A program made the translations under genes and the position numbers. A stretch of 13,770 nt of DNA from Gemmatimonadales bacterium (GTDB lineage: Bacteria > Gemmatimonadota > Gemmatimonadetes > Palauibacterales > Palauibacteraceae). This document shows positions 1-6,186 of the stretch, piece after piece (position 1 is the stretch's first letter; every line of letters starts with the position of its first letter). The stretch lies in assembly GCA_030636765.1 (NCBI GenBank), contig DAOVWI010000047.1:1-13770 (forward strand), read 5' to 3'. Under the pieces are notes generated by a model. That model worked only from the letters and a program-made list of their open reading frames with translations. It had not been told where the DNA came from and ran no database searches.

Positions 1-1748
1 CGCGCCGCGGCCTCCTCCGCTTCGCTCGAGCCGGTTTCGTCCGGCTGCCGAAGGACGACCGGGGTCCCCTTCACGGAGCTGATGCGCATGGGGACCATCG
101 GCGCTGCCTCGAACGAGGAAAACCCCTCCGCGCGCAGCTCCTCCAGCACCCCTTCCCGCTGGTCGGGCTGGATGTCGATGAAGGCCAGGTTGGGCTGTGC
201 GCCCCGGCCGTCCATCCTCAGGTCGCGAAGCAGGTTGTGCTGGACCAGGAAGAGGGTGCTCAGCAGGAACGCGCCGAAGCCGAGCGAGAGCACCACGGTG
301 ACGGTCTGGTTCGCGGGCCGGTAGAGGTTGGCCAATCCCTGCCGCCAGACGTAGGGCCATCGGGACGGAAACCATCGGCGGACGCCTCGGATCAGCCCGA
401 GGGATGCCAGCCAGAGGAAAAGGACCGCCACGCCGATGCCCGCCGTGAAGCCGAGGCCGTCACGGAGCCCGCCCGCCTGCAGCACGGCGAGCGCCGCCAC
501 GCTGCCGGCCAGGACGAGCGCCGCCAGCAGTCGGGCTGGGTCCCGGCGCCGGCGTGGGGGCTCCACGTCCCGCCGCAGCGTCATGAGAGGCGAGACGCGA
601 CGAATCCCGAGGAGGGGCATCAGGGCGAACACCGCGGAGGCCCAGATCCCCAGGCCGACGCCCAGGGCCACGGCGCCGGGATCGAGGTGGACCTGAACGT
701 CGATGGGCAGGAGGTCGGCGAGAAGCAGCGGCAGGACCCGCTGAAGCGCTCCGCCGAGCCCGGCGCCGATGAGGCTTCCCAGCGCGCCCATGGCGAGGGC
801 CTGAACGAGGTAGATGGAAAACAGCCGGCTTGTCTCGGCACCCAGGCAGCGGAGCACGGCGATCGTGTCGAGCTTCTGCCGAATGAAGACGTGGACCGCG
901 CTGGCCACTCCCATTCCGCCCAGGAGAAGGGCGATCAATCCGACGAGCCCCAGGTAGTTGCTCAGCTGAGTCAGGCCCTCGGTGAGGTCCGAGCGATTCT
1001 CCTCGACGCTCCGGATGCCCGCCCGCTCCGGTCGAAGGATCGGCCGGTACTCCTTGGAGATGGCCGTGGCCCGGTCCGGATCGGCCAGCTTCACGAATGT
1101 CTCGTACCCGACGCGGGAGCCGAAGCGCAGCAGGCCGGTGGCCGGGAGGTCGCCGGCGGCGATGAAGATGCGTGGGCTGAAGGAGGCCGCCACGGCGATG
1201 CTGCCGGGCTGGTTGAGAACCGTGGCGGAGATGACGAACCGGCTCTCGCCCAGGGCGAGGGTGTCGCCTCTTCGGGCGCCGAGGGCCGTGAGCAGGCTCG
1301 GGTCCACCAGCACCCGGTCCCCTTTCTGGAGCTGGCTCCACGCGCCCGGGGGGTCGGTCCGGATCTCTCCGTAGAACGGGTACCCCGGCTCGACGGCGGC
1401 CACCTGGACCAGCCGGACGCCCTCGGTACGGGGCACGTAGGCCATGCCGGAGAAGCTGACGACCCGGGCCTTGCGGCCGGGCCCGAGTCCCCGGGCGGGG
1501 TCGGAAGCCACGAGCGTGTCGAGCAGGGCCTGGACGCGCGGGGTGAACTCCCGGCGGCTGGAGATCGATAGGTCAGCGCCGAACAGGGCTTGGGCCTGCC
1601 GGGTCACGGATCCCCGAAGGTTCGCCGCGAACGAGTTCACAGCGACGAGGGCGGCGACTCCGGCGGCGATGGCGCCGGTGAGCAGCAGGAGACGGCGTCG
1701 CGATCCTCGGGTCTCGCGCCATGCCATCCGCCGGACGAATGGGTCCAT
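1..1748 (-). CDS. ybbP: YbbP-like FtsX-family ABC transporter permease (3' end beyond window)
   Basis: Inner-membrane permease of a YbbAP-type ABC exporter, the system placed beside lysophospholipase L1 in enterobacteria. I read 582 residues from ATG at 1748; the C-terminus is off the window edge, and the family is usually about 800 residues. The N-terminus (MDPFVRRMAWRETRGSRRR) is basic and is followed by a membrane segment at about 20-40. A MacB-like periplasmic domain spans about 41-255. The first FtsX domain covers about 260-390, with membrane segments near 266-288, 312-334 and 357-380, ending in the typical RVSPLMTLRRD (384-394). A second half begins with segments near 407-424, 432-455 and 482-502. 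The start lies 41 bases after the ATPase stop without a clear Shine-Dalgarno; an ATG overlapping that stop (1789) is in another frame and ends after 13 codons. Same operon as the ATPase. Substrate unknown. Confidence 0.9.
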   Translation of the reverse strand, partial: MDPFVRRMAWRETRGSRRRLLLLTGAIAAGVAALVAVNSFAANLRGSVTRQAQALFGADLSISSRREFTPRVQALLDTLVASDPARGLGPGRKARVVSFSGMAYVPRTEGVRLVQVAAVEPGYPFYGEIRTDPPGAWSQLQKGDRVLVDPSLLTALGARRGDTLALGESRFVISATVLNQPGSIAVAASFSPRIFIAAGDLPATGLLRFGSRVGYETFVKLADPDRATAISKEYRPILRPERAGIRSVEENRSDLTEGLTQLSNYLGLVGLIALLLGGMGVASAVHVFIRQKLDTIAVLRCLGAETSRLFSIYLVQALAMGALGSLIGAGLGGALQRVLPLLLADLLPIDVQVHLDPGAVALGVGLGIWASAVFALMPLLGIRRVSPLMTLRRDVEPPRRRRDPARLLAALVLAGSVAALAVLQAGGLRDGLGFTAGIGVAVLFLWLASLGLIRGVRRWFPSRWPYVWRQGLANLYRPANQTVTVVLSLGFGAFLLSTLFLVQHNLLRDLRMDGRGAQPNLAFIDIQPDQREGVLEELRAEGFSSFEAAPMVPMRISSVKGTPVVLRQPDETGSSEAEEAAA

Positions 1749-1788
1749 CAGGTGGCTGTGCGGTGGGTCCGGCGGGGGAAGGGGCCCA

Positions 1789-2460
1789 TCACGCGGCGGT
1801 CCGATCCTCGACGATCCGCCCATCGGAGAGTCGGATGGTGCGCCGGGCGCGGCTTGCGATGTCGTGGTCGTGCGTGACCAGAACGAGCGTCGTGCCCTCG
1901 GCCTCGTTGAGCTCGAGGATCAGGTCGATGATCGTCCGGCCCGTCCCGGCGTCCAGGTTGCCCGTGGGCTCGTCAGCGAAGAGAATCTTGGGTCGGATGC
2001 TGAAGGCGCGAGCGAGTGCCACGCGCTGCTGCTCCCCGCCCGAGAGCTGCGCCGGATAATGGTCCATCCGGTCGCCGAGCCCGACCTGGCCCAGCAGCTC
2101 CTCGGCGCGAGCCTTCGACGGCTCCCCGCGGAGCTCGAGGGGAACCTGCACGTTCTCCCGAGCCGTGAGCGTCGGGATGAGTTGGAACGACTGGAAGACG
2201 AATCCGATCTTGGCTGACCGGGTCCGTGCGCGCTCGTCCTCGGTCATGACCGTGAGGTTCGCTCCATCGAGCCAGACCGTGCCGGCCGCGGGGAGGTCGA
2301 GTCCGGCGAGCAGCCCGAGCAGGGTGGTCTTGCCGCTGCCGGAGGGGCCGACGATGGCCAGAAAAGCGCCGTCCTCTAGCGCGAAGGTGATATCCTCCAG
2401 CACGGTAAGCGGCCGTCCACCGGAAAGGTAGGTCTGGGTCAGTCCTTCACATCGCAGCAT
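1789..2460 (-). CDS. ybbA: YbbA-like ABC transporter ATPase
   Basis: Cytoplasmic ATPase partner of the permease just downstream, of the LolD/MacB/YbbA class, 223 residues and full length for the family. Visible motifs in order: Walker A GPSGSGKT (38-45), Q-loop Gln90 in FVFQSFQL, signature LSGGEQQR (139-146), Walker B ILFADEP (159-165), D-loop NLD (168-170) and H-loop His197. The start ATG at 2460 has a good ribosome site (GAGGA) about six bases upstream. It diverges from the tesA-like gene across 25 bases. Assignment to YbbA rather than LolD or MacB rests on context: a single long FtsX-type permease with two membrane halves downstream and a TesA esterase divergently upstream, as in the E. 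coli tesA/ybbAP locus. The ATPase fold is certain, the subfamily likely. Confidence 0.94.
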   Translation of the reverse strand: MLRCEGLTQTYLSGGRPLTVLEDITFALEDGAFLAIVGPSGSGKTTLLGLLAGLDLPAAGTVWLDGANLTVMTEDERARTRSAKIGFVFQSFQLIPTLTARENVQVPLELRGEPSKARAEELLGQVGLGDRMDHYPAQLSGGEQQRVALARAFSIRPKILFADEPTGNLDAGTGRTIIDLILELNEAEGTTLVLVTHDHDIASRARRTIRLSDGRIVEDRTAA

Positions 2461-2485
2461 CGGGTGTCCTCAACGATCGGGTTCA

Positions 2486-3223
2486 ATGGTCCGCCAATAC
2501 ACTGCTGCCGTACTTCTGGCTTCATGCCTCGCGGCGTGCGGCGGGAGCGACGCCCCGCGCGAGCCGGCGCCGCCGGCTGCGTCATCGGTCGCGCCGTCCG
2601 CGTCCGCGCCGTCGGCGGCTTCGACGCGTGCGCTGTCATCGACGGCCGCGTCTTCCGATGCTCCGGTGATCCTCTTTCTCGGCACCAGCCTGACCGCAGG
2701 GTACGGTGTCGATCCGTCCCTGGCGTTCCCGGCCCTGATCCAGCGCATGCTCGATTCGGCCGGGTACCGGTACCGGGTGGTGAACGCCGGCGTGAGCGGG
2801 GAGACTTCCGCCGGGGCGCTCCGCCGGACGGAGTGGCTTTTCGGGCAGGAGCCCCCGACGATCATGATCCTGGAGACGGGCGGCAACGACGGCCTCAGGG
2901 GTCAGAACCCCGACAGCCTCGAGGCCAACGTCCTCGCCATCCTCCAGCGCGCCGCCGGTCTCACGCCGCCGCCGCGTCTCGTTCTGGCGGGCATGGAAGC
3001 CCCGCCGAACCTGGGGGACAGCTACACCGACCGCTTCCGCGCCGTCTTCCCGAGTGCCGCCGCCCGGACGGGAGCCATCCTGATCCCGTTCCTCCTGGCC
3101 GGCGTTGCCGGCGTGGATACGCTCAACCAGCCCGACGGGATCCATCCGACGGCGGCCGGCCATGCGATGGTGGCGAGGACGGTTTGGCGGGCACTCGAGC
3201 CCCTGCTGTTGGCGCGGCCGTAG
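2486..3223 (+). CDS. tesA: TesA-like SGNH esterase / lysophospholipase L1, predicted lipoprotein
   Basis: SGNH-hydrolase of the TesA (arylesterase, thioesterase I, lysophospholipase L1) family, predicted to hydrolyse acyl or lysophospholipid esters outside the cytoplasm. The first 18 residues form a lipoprotein signal ending in lipobox LAAC (Cys18), followed by an Ala/Ser/Pro-rich linker to about 58. Block I reads LGTSLTAGYGV with nucleophile Ser68; the usual GDSL is GTSL here. Block II is VNAGVSGETSAGAL (Gly102), block III GGND (132-135, Asn134), and block V DGIHPTAAGH with Asp217 and His220 completing the triad. At 245 residues it is longer than E. coli TesA because of the linker. The start has no strong Shine-Dalgarno. 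Divergent from ybbA, so the enzyme probably works with the YbbAP exporter; this functional link is inferred from conserved gene order. Confidence 0.93.
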   Translation: MVRQYTAAVLLASCLAACGGSDAPREPAPPAASSVAPSASAPSAASTRALSSTAASSDAPVILFLGTSLTAGYGVDPSLAFPALIQRMLDSAGYRYRVVNAGVSGETSAGALRRTEWLFGQEPPTIMILETGGNDGLRGQNPDSLEANVLAILQRAAGLTPPPRLVLAGMEAPPNLGDSYTDRFRAVFPSAAARTGAILIPFLLAGVAGVDTLNQPDGIHPTAAGHAMVARTVWRALEPLLLARP

Positions 3224-3264
3224 GATGACTCGGCCAACGGCCTGCCAGCAGGTCGCAGCTCAGG

Positions 3265-3894
3265 TCAACCGGCTCTCAGCACTCGTGAGGCTCGGAGGTG
3301 TGCCCGGTGCTCGAGCAAGGCCGTCGAGAGGAGAGGATGGGCGACAACGACCCGGTTGCCGCCCTGGCACTTGGCCGCGTGCAGGGCACCGTCGGCCGAC
3401 TCCATCAGCTGACCGTATCGGGTCATGGAAGCTTCCCGGCTGGCGACCCCGCAGCTCACCGTGAGGCGGCTTCCGTCACCCGTGAACTGAGAGGCCACGT
3501 CCCACGTGATCCGCTCTGCAAAGGAGAGCGCGCGCCGATGTCCCGTGCGCGGAAGGAGGATGAGGAACTCGTCTCCGCCGTAGCGACCGGCCACGTCGCT
3601 GCTTCGCGCGTGACACTTTAGAATCAACCCGATGATGAAGAGCGCCAGATCACCTGCCTTCGGATCCAGGTCGCCGTTGTACCGCCAAAAGGCGTCAATG
3701 TCGATCTTGACGATCGAGCATCTGCGCTTCCGCCCGCCCGCCTCGAATTCGCACGCGAGAAGCCTGTCGAGAACGCGGCGTGTCGGAAGTCCGGTGAGCG
3801 GATCGGTATGCGCCAGCTCGAGAAGGTCTGCAGCCAGCCTGGGCTTGCCGGCGCGGCGCGATCGTGGATTCGGTAGGGCCGCAAGCTTACGCAC
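3265..3894 (-). CDS. Small stand-alone GGDEF-domain protein (putative diguanylate cyclase)
   Basis: A 209-residue protein that is almost only a GGDEF domain, which normally makes cyclic di-GMP from two GTP in the cytoplasm. The domain starts at DPLTGLPTRR (31-40). DIDAF (64-68) supplies the first metal Asp, the signature GGDEF is at 106-110, and RSSD at 97-100 lies exactly five residues before it, matching the allosteric product-inhibition I-site. Lys175 is in the usual phosphate-contacting place, but the following Arg expected in AKxxGRNR is Gly179 (AKCQGGNR), so activity is uncertain. There is no sensor, receiver or membrane domain. Start is GTG at 3894, supported by a strong AGGAGAGG ribosome site. 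It converges with the tesA-like gene, 41 bases separating the stops, and is not in an obvious operon. Confidence 0.88.
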   Translation of the reverse strand: MRKLAALPNPRSRRAGKPRLAADLLELAHTDPLTGLPTRRVLDRLLACEFEAGGRKRRCSIVKIDIDAFWRYNGDLDPKAGDLALFIIGLILKCHARSSDVAGRYGGDEFLILLPRTGHRRALSFAERITWDVASQFTGDGSRLTVSCGVASREASMTRYGQLMESADGALHAAKCQGGNRVVVAHPLLSTALLEHRAHLRASRVLRAG

Positions 3895-4012
3895 GATCCC
3901 TCTCCTGTTGACAGGCGGTGACCGGAACGGCTTGGCTCGATGGCTCCGGCTTGTGGAGCCGCGGTGGGCACACCTGGTACGGTGCCAGGAAAAAGGCAGG
4001 ACGGACCTTCAC

Positions 4013-4018
4013 TATAAT
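4013..4018 (+). promoter_or_regulatory. Possible -10 element upstream of the SDR/selenoprotein genes
   Basis: A perfect TATAAT in a locally AT-rich patch within the 271-base gap between the GGDEF gene and the SDR gene (3895-4165). It lies 147 bases before the SDR start. No convincing TTGACA-like -35 is seen 16-18 bases upstream (the bases there are A/G-rich), so this may be chance or an activator-dependent promoter. The leader that would follow contains a short hairpin (CGGGC 4050-4054 with GCCCG 4059-4063) with no U-run. Nothing else recognisable was seen in this gap. Confidence 0.25.
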
Positions 4019-4165
4019 CAAATGTCGGGTCTTGTTGAAGGGCGCCAGGCGGGCCGCCGCCCGAAGTTGTTGATGTGGCGTCGCTTAGCCTGTGCTGTGG
4101 GCGCGCACACCTCGTGGCAGGCCGCCGTCCAGCATGACCACCCAGCCTAGCTGAAAGGAGAAACG

Positions 4166-4867
4166 ATGGAGCTCAAGGGCGCCGTGGCGTTGGTCACGGG
4201 TGGAAGTGAGGGGATCGGCAGGGGCATCGCCGAGGCCCTGAAGGCCGAGGGGGCCAAGGTCACGATCACGGGCCGGCGGGAGGACGCCCTGCGGGCGGCC
4301 GCCGAGGAGATGGGGGTGGACTTCATCGCCGGTGATGTAGGCGTCGAGGCCGACGCCGTTCGGACCGTGGCCGCGGTGATCGAGAAGCATGGCCGTCTCG
4401 ACATCCTGGTCAACAACGCCGGATACGGCGTCTTCAAGCCTCTCGTCGAGATGGAGCTCGAGGAGCTCGAGGGCGTCTATCGCACCAACGTCTTCGGCGC
4501 CTTCCTGATGGCGCGTGAGGCGGCCCGCCAGTTCGTCCGGCAGGGAAGTGGCGAGCTGATCAACATCTCCTCCACGTCGGGACTCAAGGGGGGGCGCGGG
4601 AGCACGGCGTACAGCTCCTCCAAGTTCGCGCTGAGGGGCATGACGGAGTGCTGGCGCGACGAGCTGCGGCGCCACGACGTGCGCGTCATGCTCGTGAATC
4701 CCAGCCAGGTCGTGACCGGGTTCTCGTCCAAGGCCGGCTACGAGCAGACGGCATCCGCCAAGAAGCTGCGGCCCGAGGAGATCGCCGACGCGATCATCGG
4801 AGCCCTGAAGGTCGATCGCCGTGGGTTCATCCCGGAGTTCTCGGTCTTCGCCACGAATCCGTTCTAG
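4166..4867 (+). CDS. Classical short-chain dehydrogenase/reductase (SDR)
   Basis: NAD(P)(H)-dependent oxidoreductase of the classical SDR family (233 residues), probably a 3-oxoacyl-ACP-reductase-like or carbonyl-reductase enzyme in the cytoplasm; the substrate cannot be told. The Rossmann glycine motif TGGSEGIG is at 11-18 and TGRR (35-38) after the second strand points to NADP(H). Asp57 is the adenine-contacting residue and NNAG is at 83-86. The catalytic tetrad is Asn108, Ser136, Tyr149 and Lys153 (YSSSK). The protein ends in PEFSVFATNPF, like a large subset of bacterial SDRs. Start ATG has a strong GAAAGGAG site. It is first in a plus-strand run: the selenoprotein gene starts 24 bases after its stop, suggesting co-transcription and a shared redox job. 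The long antisense reading frame over this gene is a GC-rich shadow. Confidence 0.95.
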   Translation: MELKGAVALVTGGSEGIGRGIAEALKAEGAKVTITGRREDALRAAAEEMGVDFIAGDVGVEADAVRTVAAVIEKHGRLDILVNNAGYGVFKPLVEMELEELEGVYRTNVFGAFLMAREAARQFVRQGSGELINISSTSGLKGGRGSTAYSSSKFALRGMTECWRDELRRHDVRVMLVNPSQVVTGFSSKAGYEQTASAKKLRPEEIADAIIGALKVDRRGFIPEFSVFATNPF

Positions 4868-4891
4868 CTCCCGGCTCGTGACGCGAGGCTG

Positions 4892-5779
4892 ATGCTCATG
4901 GAAAAGACCGTGGACTCGTACCGCTACGTCGACTTCTTCACGCGCCGCGTTCTGAAGGCGTGGGCCGCGCGCGAGCCGCGCCGAGAGATCCCGTGGACGC
5001 CGCTCGAAAAGCCGCTCGAAGAGTGTACGGTCGCCCTGGTCAGTACCGCGGGCATTGCGCTCGCCACGGATCGGCCGTTTGACCAGGAAGGCGAGCGGCG
5101 GAACCCGTGGTGGGGAGATCCGTCCTTTCGAGTGCTCCCGCGCACGGCCACCGAAAAGGACGTCCGCATCTGCCACCTGCACACCGACCCGTCGTACGCG
5201 GAGCAGGACCTGAACTGCCTCTTTCCGCTGGGCCGGCTCTTGGAGCTGGAGCGGACCGGGGAGATCGGTCGCTCGGCCGAGAGGCATTACTCGTTCATGG
5301 GCTACATCCTCCAGCCGAGCGTCCTGCTCGGCCAGAGCACGCCCGAGATGATCCGGAGGCTGAAGGAGGACGCGGTGGATGCCGTCCTGCTCGTGCCGTT
5401 CTGACCCGTCTGCTGCTGGTCCGTGGGACTGGTTCAGAGAGAGATGGAAGCGGCGGGGCTCTCCACGACGACGCTGTCGATGATTCCGGCCCTTACCGAG
5501 TCGGTCCGTGTGCCGCGGCTCGCCGGAATCGGGTATCCCCTGGGTCGCCCATTCGGTCAGCCGCACGACCGGAGCGGACAGCTCCAGGTTCTGCGTGCCG
5601 CGCTAGCAACCCTCGAGTCGATTGGCGAGCCAGGCGAACGAGTCGATCTGCCGTTCGAATGGCCGGAGCGGCGCAGCGAGGTTCGCATACATCCCGAGGT
5701 ACCTTCGCCGATCGCCAGGCTGCTGCGCCGCAAGCCGTGGCTCCTGTCCCGACTCATCTCCCGCGACGTCCCCGGGTAA
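4892..5779 (+). CDS. GrdB-like selenoprotein (glycine/sarcosine/betaine reductase selenoprotein B family), Sec encoded by in-frame TGA at 5402-5404
   Basis: One 295-residue protein read through a TGA as selenocysteine, Sec171. Before it come family-like blocks: CTVALVSTAG (45-54), GDPSFR (75-80), HLHTD (95-99), DLN (106-108), FPLGRL (111-116), YSFMGY (133-138) and AVDAVLLVPF (161-170). The next residues are U-P-V-C-C-W, a UxxC redox motif. The frame then stays open for 124 codons with further family-like sequence (IGYPLGRPFGQPHD, 212-225) to TAA at 5777-5779. A SECIS-like hairpin follows the TGA. A conventional caller would give a truncated ORF plus a second ORF from a GTG at 5423. Two ATGs lie at 4892 and 4898; GAGG (4885-4888) spaces better with the second. 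Much shorter than true GrdB and without other glycine-reductase genes nearby, so the reaction is unknown; a thiol/selenol redox role is inferred. The alternative is a Cys codon mutated to a stop. Confidence 0.87.
5413..5437 (+). promoter_or_regulatory. Bacterial SECIS-like hairpin for selenocysteine insertion
   Basis: Directly downstream of the TGA, bases 5416-5422 (CTGGTCC) pair with 5426-5432 (GGACTGG), giving five Watson-Crick pairs and two G-U pairs, around a three-base loop GTG (5423-5425). After a two-base bulge (TT, 5433-5434) the stem extends by CTG (5413-5415) with CAG (5435-5437). The apical loop begins 18 bases after the TGA and its first base is G. Bacterial SECIS elements lie inside the coding region just after the UGA, with an apical loop roughly 16-37 bases away and a G at its start, where SelB binds. 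The pairing is seen directly; the function is inferred. Confidence 0.75.
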
Positions 5780-5850
5780 CCGCGGGGGCTTGCCGCCACA
5801 GGTTCGTCGTTCAGGTGCTCACGCGCTGACCAAGGAAGGAGAATCTAGCT

Positions 5851-6117
5851 ATGGCCGTAGCCGGTGCTGTCGCAGCTGCCCAGGCGATCAAGGCGTCTGG
5901 CACGATCGTGCACGTGGAATCGAGGGTGTTTGAGCACATTGTGAGTTGGCAGGATGAGCCGCTCGTCATTCGTTCGGAAGGTAGCCGTTTCGGAGGCCGT
6001 TTCCGCTATCTGACGAGCTACAAGGGCTTTGCGTTCTACACGAAGTCCGCCACCCCTTTGCATATTGCCGGAAAAGCAAAGCTGATCGATGTGAAGAAGA
6101 TCTGGATCCCCGGCTGA
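5851..6117 (+). CDS. Small protein of unknown function (88 aa)
   Basis: I do not recognise a named family. The gene has a strong ribosome site (AAGGAAGGAG, 9 bases before ATG). The N-terminus is Ala-rich and mildly hydrophobic (MAVAGAVAAAQAIKASGTIV), perhaps a helix rather than a cleaved signal. The rest looks like a small beta-rich domain with aromatic positions: EPLVIRSEG, RYLTSYKGFAFYTKS and KLIDVKKIWIPG. The balanced residue composition and regular strand pattern speak for a real protein. Base composition is clearly less GC-rich than its neighbours (about 55% by eye). It starts 71 bases after the selenoprotein stop on the same strand and could be the last gene of that run; it converges with the PQQ dehydrogenase gene, 69 bases apart. 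A GC-rich imperfect inverted repeat in that gap (6130-6135 with 6163-6168) lacks a T-run. Confidence 0.75.
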   Translation: MAVAGAVAAAQAIKASGTIVHVESRVFEHIVSWQDEPLVIRSEGSRFGGRFRYLTSYKGFAFYTKSATPLHIAGKAKLIDVKKIWIPG

Positions 6118-6186
6118 CGGAGCGAGATGGGGCGGCCCCCCAAAGGGCAGTCCCGAAAGGAACCGCCCGCGGGGAAGCCGATGCGA

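Noticed and set aside
237..1571. 444-codon plus-strand ORF
   Set aside because: It lies antisense to the YbbP-like permease, whose minus-strand frame has clear FtsX motifs and membrane segments. The plus-strand product is low-complexity (Gly/Glu/Arg/Asp-rich), typical of a GC-rich shadow frame.
3224..3264. Terminator between the convergent tesA-like and GGDEF genes
   Set aside because: Only GGCC-AAC-GGCC (4-bp stem) is visible, with no T-run; too weak to call.
4085..5566. 493-codon minus-strand ORF opposite the SDR and selenoprotein
   Set aside because: Arg/Leu/Gly/Asp/His-rich shadow with no recognisable motif, no Shine-Dalgarno and overlap with two well-supported genes.
5423..5779. Separate 118-residue ORF starting at GTG 5423
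   Set aside because: It is the in-frame continuation of the selenoprotein after TGA; the GTG is the loop of the SECIS-like hairpin and has no ribosome site.
6118..6186. Bidirectional terminator between the small unknown gene and the PQQ dehydrogenase
   Set aside because: GGGCGG (6130-6135) can pair with CCGCCC (6163-6168), but the loop is 27 bases and there is no T-run on either strand.
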